Positions 21,801-28,425 of a stretch of 64,000 nt of DNA are shown piece by piece; position 1 is the first letter of the stretch, and each line of letters starts with the position of its first letter. A program made the position numbers and the translations under genes. The stretch spans positions 44,453 to 108,452 of the forward strand of contig NC_018251.1 in the NCBI RefSeq assembly GCF_000227135.1, written 5' to 3'. The notes beneath the pieces were generated by a model, which saw only the letters and a list, made by a program, of their open reading frames with translations, ran no database searches and had not been told where the DNA came from. This DNA is from Leishmania donovani (Eukaryota; Euglenozoa; Kinetoplastea; Trypanosomatida; Trypanosomatidae).

Positions 21801-22390
21801 AGATCGTTCTTCACTCGTACGTGCCAATGCTGCAGATGATTCTGGAGCCGGTGGAGTGGAGCGGCGACGGGTGGCGCCTGCAGGCCGTATGCGCGCAGTT
21901 GTATCCCGAGCATGTTCTGCGCGTGATTGGACGCCAGCGAAGTGCCCGCGAGGCCCAGGAAACATCCGCGTCAACGCCACACGCACGCCACTATGACCTC
22001 GACACGGGCTCCCCGGCCGGGGCAGTGCTGCCAAGGCACGCCGCCGCCGCCTCCATAGTGGGACCGATTGGTGGCTACGACATCACGCGGCTGTTCATGT
22101 CGCCGTGCTTGACCGGCTGGTTTGTGGTGACGTTTGCGCCGAGCAAGGCGGAGGAGAACGGCTGCTTTCTCGCCATGGAGTGCTTCTCCGATCCACACCG
22201 GCCCTTTGGCGCGAGTGTCGTGGTCGAGGAGCTGAGCCTGTACTGCAAGCCTTCTCGCGCCCCTCACCAGCATCGCGTCATGACATTCCTCAGCGAGGCG
22301 GAGCAGGCGCTGGTGGAGCGATTTGTGCGACTGGTGAACAGCGCCGTGTGGTCTAGCATTGTGCCGTGTGTCTCCCAGTTTATGATGTAG
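12875..22390 (+). CDS. Giant protein, SZT2-like (tentative)
   Basis: 3171 residues in one uninterrupted frame, the longest in the window. From about residue 138 it resembles the start of animal SZT2 as I remember it: an aromatic YHIWIALDYG strand followed by a 'GVVLVDRM' segment (SZT2: a similar strand, then 'GEILFDEV'), a 'LLNDGTFLDRLRDLLCRYE' segment matching SZT2's 'FLQQIYEQLCLFE' region, and 'LARFLSSVGGFAVHV' matching its 'LMKFIAMATFGSYL' segment. The length is also close to SZT2 (about 3400). In animals SZT2 is the scaffold of KICSTOR, which places GATOR1 at the lysosome to restrain TORC1. No enzymatic motif was recognised. An acidic Ser-rich linker lies near residues 1310-1355. No signal peptide or membrane segment is evident. 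The SZT2 link rests on remembered patterns and no alignment was run; the gene itself is certain. Confidence 0.93.
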   Translation: MTTDASPVNPYLLFSRADEFSTDAKIDYALRHYGLYTSRGDSATFAPTPLNTELDRRTLVRTLEELKRGVSLGDRLLPVTPSTCTTHNTNASAFSSPEDAASPQFDAPNDGDASNVFFDGTDDLDAKPWDTAASSHANYWNWQMEVLYQSYHIWIALDYGRGVFSITRNGVVLVDRMPTIVASILQVVETTLHAREQDLQQLRTFVDGAIADEQTRSRVMQQVWSPTVFVSVVLLNVPHEVEKAVPFSRPTSSEVEAARGGIHRQRQRNQPSVIMYPPEYRRFTPLETDGGEHSRCSAVTVLFHCDARELLNDGTFLDRLRDLLCRYESVYRERSTREEWPQSSLGASLEYLVCAMPEKTPECNTLILVSNVGAKTSSEAFTFLQSTVRRKNLIVSIVALNRLLAFDSPELSPLARFLSSVGGFAVHVDYWLALAAPRLNNEWCRKFEGARCLAQQIFVHLIKGFPVTIPGAMRRDLLADAVGEPVVLYDGDHDLPDFVIGASMKEVLRASAALRFNQGWSVLIDYRDESATSHMAARYDHDFHRGTITLHYEMNINRPAVYRRLLVSGTKALVDRFCRTRWDDETTNSVGEGNGHWLAYLSLLRLRVIMWMKAEQALMQLVNAGPRQTPMSAIPDLAHLSSAEGVLSQWFNVSTVYSLGVFFRFEQLPPSMLVSYTRAQVTNGAPTEAAARACVRTAMERRHRLVGREEDLTYLHTETVTTPSSFSGAANAARDVFSLVQFFPQYETRSGSDFGLAGAFECRVSCVLCDRATQEALICALLSDIEEAVSERNRATARKDRHLLVRTSHHTENEQALQLVKASLSTRRMRLLTSYTEGKRYPGADAGSAAQEKGAYKLGFPLLFRIPLLSFPWPLLNALCFRWILGCSEFYPFLAEEIFSHIVSRRLHAGFALIVYYTSSLKAVLMKRVGDPETHSDVCLFDVLEAVPSSTSTAVPAAQISLRRLVTPFKRARSSLWTYTHDIEEDMHIATAVFTCKVITTQQPSKRSLLARQMRERGFSPIVARVESILFSLHVRYTEYVELRSPPSLGVKGCVQLRERLLNIVSCVGDRSAVVKARMLQADYVQRLSSGADVVDPDTDVYISVLSPMRYKTVLCVLILESDTEAGTGRHVVKVALSALDAQLLEYAIAQQYRHPRPTLPGGDTAAAACSEECAVASPSHSAMPECIADRAVVLSLRHLLTVFTSVYCARELISFIKRASAEMAAPAVAELTDAYAHLGNYAVEMDVTHLLYIVQWRCCETAGGLPWRSKVQEVLTDVLASQQRSFSAHPTLWLPKTRADRALPRDEISGSNASSPYEETDDEEVREYDGESDGLSATRANATSEDGGNGGKSAHPDLLPVAVKACVLLPLSTSGVGVEEEAECRWLSSAFKRCDEGRQNTLRERSVWTIPSASLKDPAATVSSSSEAGYATVERLKLRLFVKTVPADLLPLCEDESFYPSQTAVRRTLCLFYYRFTSEEVPAAVGGVSASQAPPFVAAPNFLGAADEAATTELDELFAQPMAVAWDRQRCHDVFHSCTDRGSLPIRVGQVMQRIAERLKWRVAVYCLQNACYCSTFRQLRARVESELVTQTTISGVTTEGAAAAAAGERRDDEAREMRLRDPVLSHNESVRATGLTENAELHALLCDVVTPALLSSHRFVCDTFPVEFTQQKTNVGRVVPEEAIKDVFHHCVDEDWMWVLPTLPLSYVVVPNREHFGERWVLVCATTKPSHGVSGARVLLYDAQGTPAALETMRNYSSHLRTHMCNKIKQVSQLHLLKQLRESFNASAELIPPAWGDQFCQSSGVPGCSVSAHHGSPPFDSQDAYVAGSPFYLSGRNVLEIPIYYKLQHQCKKILHRIQGHCSRLELVAIFNRDQCFLVADDVEGDTFHYLRLVFVKDTAHTVSVTSRPPPLTSSDRCPQLVVQLFSAMPNASVQRPLQRLQDFCYLLAVQELQGHLNYVQHKMISFNDLVFLQNQRLEPIVVNLRTIFDIALSNSDHDAPRESSRDVGTCQERQREIAIALLFLNLREYKFKPFGVQDEPTHATSNFVEHYNLEKSLNLEPAKDSAPSESGGSQALQAWRFVKIVDGVTDVLVSCCLHVHPDNPHVIVLDRYLTRIPAERYINGDSENTILAHLAHSVEKTIAQLRFFGLTSPGHSSFPLLRSSVHTTVGELLRISQETSSKDSSLLRYRHFSLDNVNPAVLPMLMDRICGALSRYGPTCFTYTAGRAVKGVAHVPNFSWKWMESIQNDAMADPLELYVTCGYDVMDSPEATAPLAPTRVVPYVVPGVPITSVTTEESQMSLLGEYQLCERGCPLLEYRIVLSVSLTEGLSLALFNLRDTEYVVRLLGYVVLSMEEKSALLEDVLLQRMGYAVPSAFNEADLARNCCGDDTNVIRTKSLSISFDAYRRRVNNVRFRPQPDAERDAPLVVILEGLYNRGLIINYAFSVEDAVKVLFDECPQYSLQECVRTVDALLEARVLCDYPNSALKPQISILASLPHNEQLRSDARNCRLSEVSGVPADALVACVYHRHILASHIIVEAQNARSGVAEVLAKCDTLWRAGPQNNVLELAKAIVTLQLKSKEVFGTRVPDFSLRRERWRHEDDVLDPTLPTQTQQNMSYARPVDASLQLYTEHLHQLYPSMCIIDLDPNDPLTTSDEVLLNRLRCRYGKVTSEDGGVVLFSPHLYYGVIPFVDLLRCGTFYERYGSLADALGEEAIVSPITTSGLFIIEVGFQVVHYALDFFVINGDAVPPGITAKVAADFKQTLLFESVLYDAAVRSLAHCMRTHSVALSGQQKAYMAVKNLVKYHPFPPMHCANIVAAYTITDPRVMRLKNLTPGGAVNSGDVHVGTDGVLYLSPHKHHLLQREQTNDMYMYGGLIIWERAQLFVLLTSTKGVNKASPESNRYLSQLALSARHLLLNQLLDSTQQERLDVAWRKFLTDGRVAAATTRRDNTERELPSYDEFELLRGHSHKIVLHSYVPMLQMILEPVEWSGDGWRLQAVCAQLYPEHVLRVIGRQRSAREAQETSASTPHARHYDLDTGSPAGAVLPRHAAAASIVGPIGGYDITRLFMSPCLTGWFVVTFAPSKAEENGCFLAMECFSDPHRPFGASVVVEELSLYCKPSRAPHQHRVMTFLSEAEQALVERFVRLVNSAVWSSIVPCVSQFMM

Positions 22391-23359
22391 CGTCGCGACT
22401 GGTGCGCTCTCTCTCTTTCCTGTCCTTCGCCGCCGTCCTCCCTTCCTCCCTCCCTCTCTGGCTCGTTCACTGTTTCCGCATTGTCCGTTGTTGAGGGGCG
22501 AGCTCATGTGCACGTGTGTGTGTGTGGGGGGGGTGTCGTGCGCTTGTCGCTGAGTGTAACAGCGCACGGCGATGGCGCCTCCTGCCGGCGAGAGCGAGGC
22601 GGAGGGAGGAGAAGAGTGGGCCGGCGGCAGAAAAGCGTTTCGTGGCCATCTGTGCCTATGGGCGGGCGGGTGATGGGGCTCACGCAGCGATGCGCTGATC
22701 GGGCGGTGTGCCCCCCTCCCCGAGGTCGCGCCCGCCTGCACTGCCACCCGCCCCTAACTCCACGCCCTCTCTCTGTCTTTCTTTTTGCCTTTTCGTTCTT
22801 TGTCTGGAGTATCGCTGTGGTTTCCGGCAACAAACAAAACACGACAACCATACGCGTCTTCAGCCAGCGTGCATGCCGCACACATGGCTGCCGGTGACGC
22901 GTGCTCCGCGTCAGGCGTGCGGAAGGGGGCGGAGGGGGAGAGCAGGCGGGAGCACCGACGCCACAGCAAACTGATACGCTCAGAGAGCGTGAGTGAAAAA
23001 GGAGGCACTGCAGCCGCCCCCTAAGCAAGTCGCCTAATCCAAGGCAGACACCGCTGCCCGACGCGTGCGAGGGTGCGCTTGGGCTCATATACCCATTTGC
23101 CTTTTATAGCCTTCTACGTCCCGCTCAAGCTTCGCTTGACTTGTCTCCCCCCTCGATTTTTCTCACCTGGTCTCCCTTCTCCTTGCAGTCAAACACGCGG
23201 CTTTCAGACACTCGACGCACGCGCAGACGTAACGCGGAGCCCCACGCTGCTTTCTCTCCCTCTCATGCTGTGCGGGTCGCCTTTTCCACGCACTTCGGAT
23301 CAGCCCTCTCTCCAGCGTTCGCAACCTGCTGCGTCAGCACCAGATGGATCCCACAGCTC
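22391..23359. other. Intergenic spacer with upstream ORF
   Basis: 3' UTR of the giant gene, then the leader of the pseudophosphatase gene. It contains short GT/G-rich patches (around 22516-22533), a clear acceptor near 23188 and a 32-codon upstream ORF (23265-23363). Confidence 0.7.
23142..23188 (+). promoter_or_regulatory. Predicted trans-splice acceptor for the pseudophosphatase gene
   Basis: A long pyrimidine tract ends in CCTTGCAG with AG at 23187-23188, the best acceptor signal near this gene. Later AGs (23215-23216, 23314-23315) are alternatives; use of the last would exclude the upstream ORF that starts at 23265. Confidence 0.6.
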
Positions 23360-23363
23360 ATGA
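23265..23363 (+). promoter_or_regulatory. Upstream ORF overlapping the main start as ATGA
   Basis: An ATG at 23265 opens 32 codons that end in TGA at 23361-23363. This stop overlaps the main ATG at 23360-23362 by two bases (ATGA). A second upstream ATG at 23344 is in a third frame. If the leader begins at 23188, scanning ribosomes meet both before the main start, which would reduce translation or require reinitiation. The coding arrangement is seen directly; function is inference. Confidence 0.4.
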
Positions 23364-26300
23364 AAGGCGGCTCACGTGTGAGGGAGCCGGTGCGCGATCC
23401 ACCGCCGGCGTCAACGGAATCATCAGTATCGCTACCCCCGCAGGACCTCAGCACCAGTCGCTCGAAAGTGGTTGCCGTCCCGCGCCACGGCGGCGGCGCT
23501 GTTGTGAGGTGGCACAAAGATAGTCCCGCGGTCAAGGTAACGGCGGCGGATGCGGCAGTGCACGCCAGTTGGGTGAGTGCGGCACACCTCTTCGTCAACC
23601 CACACACAGACACGGTGCAACTGACACTCCTGCAGCCTGGGGTGCGCACCTACGTTGATGGCCAGCGCCTGATGCGAATCGGCTCTCCCGTAGAGGTGCG
23701 GGCAACCCAGCGCATATCCTTTGGTGCGGACCCGACGTCCTACATGATAACGCCGGCCCCGCGCGACCTCGTTCCGGGCACGCATGCAGCGTGCCCGCCG
23801 CCACCGTTGGCGGTGCCGGCGTATCCGGCAGCGGTAAGTCGGGAGGGGCAGACGTCGTCGCTTTCCACGTCACCGCCCTCGTGCTTTTCACCCTGTCTAG
23901 ACTGCTCTCTGCCACCGCTGTGCGTTGACGGAGTGGGGGAGCGAGACGCAGCCACAGCTGTCTCAACGTCTCCAGAGGCCTTGAAAGCCGGTGTCGCACC
24001 AGCGAACACGGGATCGAGGCAGAGCGACACACCGCGCGAGGCTGTTTCAGAATCCCCACTTCTGGCAGCGCCACGGGCCTCGAAAATGCGCGGGTGTTGC
24101 CTTACCCACGCGTCGCGCAGCATCGCCGTCAAGACCGCCTCTACTGCAGAGGACGCAAGCGCTGTCTGCCGGACGGCGGAGAAGTGCGCCATCAGCGCAC
24201 CGCTGACGGAGAGGACATCAACGGACCTTCTCGTGCAGTGCACCGCGACGGTAGCACGTTGCTCTGCGGACGTGGTGAGTACCACTACCGGTGCTGCTTT
24301 ACCGCCTGTCTACTCGGAGGAGGAGCAGCTCGGGGCCGCGGCGTGCTCACCGTCGCAGGGCCTCACTGGTGAGCACGCGAACTCACTCGCATCCCTCTGC
24401 AACGAAACGGCTGAGCTGGCGCGGCGAGGAATCTTCAATGATGAGTCGCGAGCGCGCACGCATCTCCACATCAGGCCGTGCTGGACTTTGGGCCCCGTCA
24501 CCAGTGTGCGCTCCCCGGACTGGGAGGTGCTGCGCGCCATGCAGGGTGACACAACACCACCGGTGCCACACGGCATCTACCAGTTCAGCTGCGGCAGCGT
24601 CGGCTTCGATGATGCGATGATGCAGCTTCGCAGAGGACGCGTTGGCCCTCTGGCACCGTCAGCGGGGGAGGTGAGACAACGGCCACAGCCCCTGAGGCCG
24701 CACTTGCAACGGTCTGGCGCGGCCCGGCACTGTGTAGCCCGCCACCCCAGTCGCAGGCTCTCTTTGGAGTTCGCCGAGCGCATCTCCATCGATGTGGAGG
24801 GCGGAGGCAAAGCAGCAGCCACGCACGCGACGCCTTCGTCAAGGGATGAGGCGGTCACCGAGCCCTCCAGTGTCCTGAGCAGTGACCTCACCGCTACCCA
24901 GAGTGCATGTCGGCGTCCTTATATGCGGGAAAAGCTGCACTTGTGTCCGCGCGTGCCGGTGAACCCGTTTATCGTCGAGGCTTTCGGCAAGACGCATCGG
25001 TATCGACCGCTGGCTCACCTGAGCGACACGCAGCACGCAGACAGCAGTGGCAGCAGCGCCAAGAGCGGTGATGGGGGTGCGCCAGTGGACGTCTTCGACC
25101 GGTTTGCTGGCGTGCCATGGCGGCACCCGATCGTCGCCGACGAGATGGTGACCCCGCGAACGGAGGCGCTGCTGCGCGATATCCTGCGGCGCCATCCTGA
25201 CTCGACGTCGGCGTCCGAAGACGCGACCTTTCTGCACTGCGCCCTGCGACGCTCATACGACGCGGATGGAGACCGCTTCTCGTACGTGGACTCACCGGCA
25301 TTCGTGCAGCTGATCTACACGAGATTCTCCTCTTTGCTAACGGCTATCAAGGCACGTTTGCAGGCGAGTCGTCCCGTGTTGCGCCTGTCGTCCCCGCTGC
25401 TGTGCGGCGGCGATTTACTGGGCAGCTTCGCGGACCTGATGGTGCTGCTCGACAGCGTCGCCCATTTTGCCCACTGGTCTACGATGCACACGTCGCTGCT
25501 GCTGCTCGGCAACTACGTGGACGTCGGCTGGCACAGCGTAGAGGTGTGCATGCTGCTGTGCTGTTGGGCGTATTTGCAACCAGGCAAAGTGCACCTCCTT
25601 CGCGGCCCTCACGAGGACCCGGCAGTAAACGGCAGCTACCGCCTGCTGGGAAAGCGCTGCCTGCGTTATAAGTGCCGGCAGCGCTTTGGCTCGCGCAGGG
25701 GCATCGCCCTGTGGGCGCAGCTGAACGACGTCTTTACCCTGCTACCGGTGGCGGCGGTGATTGATGAGCGGGTATTTGCCACGCACGGCGGCGTGCCACT
25801 GCTGCGCGCGTCGACAGCACCGGGTGGGGAGGAGGAGAAGGGTGCTGCCGTGAGGCGCCAGCGTGGGGGCAAGGCGCCAGCGCACTGCTTGTACAGCGGC
25901 ACCTCTGGCTCACCGACGCCGACCTCGTCGGATGCAAACACTCCGGTGTCCTTCTCGTGCCACCTAGCAGCAGGCGTTGGCTCCGCAGAACGGCGAACTC
26001 CCTGCTCGCACGAGAGGGGCGGCGACGATGCCAGGCAGAGCGTGCTGTTTGCGGCGCGCCGCCCCTGCTGTATGCGGTATCACCGCTCACAGACACCCGT
26101 GATGGAAAAACCACGCGATGTTATCACGGTGGAGTACGCCGAGGCGCAGAAAGACATCACCGCGATCGGGCTGCTTTCACTCGAACCGCTCTCCGGCGAC
26201 CAAGTGGACGAGAGCGATGAATGCCCAAGGACCAGCAGAGAATGGGCAACAGCAAGAGGCGCGGTGGTCTCCGCCACGGCCCTTCCATCGTCCCCGACGC

Positions 26301-27571
26301 CTCCGAGTAGTACCGTGCCACCTCCTCGCCAGGGCATGACGGGGGTGGCACCCGAGGGCAGATGTGACATGAGCGCTGCCGTTGCGCTGTCAGCTGCAAC
26401 CACCCAGACCCCCGCGTCAGCACCGGTTTCGCCGTCGTCTCGGGCCGCCGACACCAGGTCCATCGTCGCTGCCACACCTTCACACTCCGAAGCGATGGCG
26501 CGAACGACCCCTGCGTGTAACACGCCATCTGCTGCAACGGATAACGTTCTGTGCGTTGTGCATGGCGGTCGTGTCGCCACACAGAGGTCCACGGACGCGT
26601 GTCACGAGGCCTTCTCATCGATGGAGGGACCGCGGCGAGACGACTTTCTTCCATTCGAGGCACTCCAGCAAGGGTGCGCTCCTCCAGCAGCGGCAGCAGC
26701 AGAGAGCTCCCCGGCACCGTGCTCCGCCGCCAGCGCATGCGTCACCGGCTCTGAAGTGCGGAGCGCGCAGGAACGCGAGGCCGACACGTGGCTGCCTCCA
26801 ACGCACACCTCGGTGGACGAGGGCGCGCCGTCCGAGGACGACTTTGCCAACCTTCTTGAGGCCATGCACACATGTGAGTATGCCTTTCGCACCCTCCAGC
26901 GCTCCACCCCGTTGGAAAGCCAAGACGTGACCCGGCGTCTCCGGCTCGTGCGCGAGCTTCTGTGGAATCGACCACGTGAGGCGACAGCCAAACTGCTCAC
27001 GCCTGAGGAAGAGTTGGACAGCGATGAAAAGAACGCGGCGGCGGTGCCGTGGTGGCGACCCTATCGAGTGGAGGGCTGCTGCTGTTGCTGCCCTGCTGGC
27101 CGTGCGCATCGCTGCTGCCACACCTTCGGCTCTGGCGGCCTCATCCGCTTTTTCCTCCGCTTCCACTTTTCCATGTTGATACGCGGGGCGCCGGAAGACC
27201 CTTCTGAGCTGTACGGAGCTGAGTTATCCGAAGAAGGCCGGCTGCTGACACTGAATACGTGCAGCCGAAGGTGCAAGACGGTTTTGCAGGCGGCGGCGTG
27301 CGTGGTGGAGTCTCAGACGCTGCGCCTTGCCACGTGGGGGTCACAGGAACTCGCCGATTCTCTTGGACAGCTGTCACTGAGCAGTCTCCCCGGTGTTCGA
27401 GAGACGGAGGCGTCGAGGGCAGACTTTGAACAGTTTGTGTGCGATACGCTGCGCACCCGCCTGCGCGATCATCACATTGTTGGCCCGGCCGATCAGTGGA
27501 GTGTGCTCTCAGCGTACAAGACCTACATCCGACGGCGAGCGGCGGCCAGCGCAGCGTCGCGAAGGCTGTAG
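23360..27571 (+). CDS. FHA-like plus PPP-fold protein, predicted pseudophosphatase
   Basis: 1403 residues. Residues about 38-128 look like an FHA domain of the PNKP/aprataxin sort, with Ser73-x-x-His76. Residues about 675-815 follow the PPP phosphatase core in order and spacing, but the active site is degraded: GDxHG is GDLLG (Asp685 kept, His replaced by Leu687), GDxVDRG is GNYVDVG (Asp to Asn718, Arg to Val), GNHE is GPHE (Asn to Pro750); His751 and the HGG of His809 remain. The second half of the fold resumes with LLWNRP (about 1200) after an insert of roughly 370 low-complexity residues. There RAH has become RGA and SAPNY has become NTC. Four or more of the usual metal and phosphate ligands are gone, so catalysis is unlikely; a phosphopeptide-reading scaffold is more plausible. 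The start is the only upstream in-frame ATG. Confidence 0.87.
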   Translation: MKGGSRVREPVRDPPPASTESSVSLPPQDLSTSRSKVVAVPRHGGGAVVRWHKDSPAVKVTAADAAVHASWVSAAHLFVNPHTDTVQLTLLQPGVRTYVDGQRLMRIGSPVEVRATQRISFGADPTSYMITPAPRDLVPGTHAACPPPPLAVPAYPAAVSREGQTSSLSTSPPSCFSPCLDCSLPPLCVDGVGERDAATAVSTSPEALKAGVAPANTGSRQSDTPREAVSESPLLAAPRASKMRGCCLTHASRSIAVKTASTAEDASAVCRTAEKCAISAPLTERTSTDLLVQCTATVARCSADVVSTTTGAALPPVYSEEEQLGAAACSPSQGLTGEHANSLASLCNETAELARRGIFNDESRARTHLHIRPCWTLGPVTSVRSPDWEVLRAMQGDTTPPVPHGIYQFSCGSVGFDDAMMQLRRGRVGPLAPSAGEVRQRPQPLRPHLQRSGAARHCVARHPSRRLSLEFAERISIDVEGGGKAAATHATPSSRDEAVTEPSSVLSSDLTATQSACRRPYMREKLHLCPRVPVNPFIVEAFGKTHRYRPLAHLSDTQHADSSGSSAKSGDGGAPVDVFDRFAGVPWRHPIVADEMVTPRTEALLRDILRRHPDSTSASEDATFLHCALRRSYDADGDRFSYVDSPAFVQLIYTRFSSLLTAIKARLQASRPVLRLSSPLLCGGDLLGSFADLMVLLDSVAHFAHWSTMHTSLLLLGNYVDVGWHSVEVCMLLCCWAYLQPGKVHLLRGPHEDPAVNGSYRLLGKRCLRYKCRQRFGSRRGIALWAQLNDVFTLLPVAAVIDERVFATHGGVPLLRASTAPGGEEEKGAAVRRQRGGKAPAHCLYSGTSGSPTPTSSDANTPVSFSCHLAAGVGSAERRTPCSHERGGDDARQSVLFAARRPCCMRYHRSQTPVMEKPRDVITVEYAEAQKDITAIGLLSLEPLSGDQVDESDECPRTSREWATARGAVVSATALPSSPTPPSSTVPPPRQGMTGVAPEGRCDMSAAVALSAATTQTPASAPVSPSSRAADTRSIVAATPSHSEAMARTTPACNTPSAATDNVLCVVHGGRVATQRSTDACHEAFSSMEGPRRDDFLPFEALQQGCAPPAAAAAESSPAPCSAASACVTGSEVRSAQEREADTWLPPTHTSVDEGAPSEDDFANLLEAMHTCEYAFRTLQRSTPLESQDVTRRLRLVRELLWNRPREATAKLLTPEEELDSDEKNAAAVPWWRPYRVEGCCCCCPAGRAHRCCHTFGSGGLIRFFLRFHFSMLIRGAPEDPSELYGAELSEEGRLLTLNTCSRRCKTVLQAAACVVESQTLRLATWGSQELADSLGQLSLSSLPGVRETEASRADFEQFVCDTLRTRLRDHHIVGPADQWSVLSAYKTYIRRRAAASAASRRL

Positions 27572-28425
27572 CCGGTGTGTCTGTGCCTGCGCTAGTGTGT
27601 GTGTGTGTGTCTGCGCACGCAACGAATCCCTTTCCCTCCGCATTTTGCGCGTTTTTTTTGTTTTGCTGCTCGCGTCGCGCCTCTTCACGGCTGTATTATC
27701 CTCTGCTATGTTTTCCTCATGTCTTGGCGATGCGTCTGCGCGGACCCTTCTGCGCTCGTGCTGACAGTCGAACCTCCGCTGTAATATGCTCGACGCTGTC
27801 GGGGTTCTACCCACCCCTTTCTGCCCCTCTCAGACGCATCGCCGTGCCGAGTCGCTCTTCTTCCCTTTCCTTACGCACTTGCACACAGAAGTAAAACAAG
27901 CATGAACAAGGAGCGAAAGTGGAGACCGATGCACAGGCCTGATTTGGCCAAGGACGGGTCGCGCAGGCGCGCCTGCCCGTCGATACGATGCGTTGCCTTG
28001 TCTTCGCCCGCCCGTCCTCCGCCCCATGGAGCCAGGCAGAGGCTAGCGACGGCACGCACCGGTTATGCCGTTCGCTTCCATCATCGCCCCCTCCTTGCTC
28101 CCTTATCAGCGAAACAACACCCAAGAGAACCAAAACCAAACACGCAAACAACGTTGAGGGCACACGACGAAGGGGACTGTGTGCTGCGATTAGGCGAGGC
28201 GCTGATTTCCACCACCTCCACAAACGCACCTCCACACGTTGTACGGACCTTCAGCGTCGTTAACCCACTCAGACCCACGCACGCACGCACGGCGTCCACG
28301 CGACACCCTCCGCCTCGCTCACCTCAGCAAGCTGTGCTGGTACGGGTGCCTTTTGACCGCGCGCCATTTCCTTGCCCTCAACGCCGCTCCTCTCTTCACC
28401 GCTGCATTGAACGCGGCTCGGCAAG
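27572..28425. other. Intergenic spacer, 0.85 kb
   Basis: Untranslated sequence with a (GT)n patch near 27595-27610 and T-rich segments; no supported gene. Confidence 0.7.
28305..28327 (+). promoter_or_regulatory. Predicted trans-splice acceptor for the dynein intermediate chain
   Basis: Pyrimidine-rich stretch followed by CTCAG with AG at 28326-28327. No ATG lies between it and the start at 28426. Confidence 0.45.
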
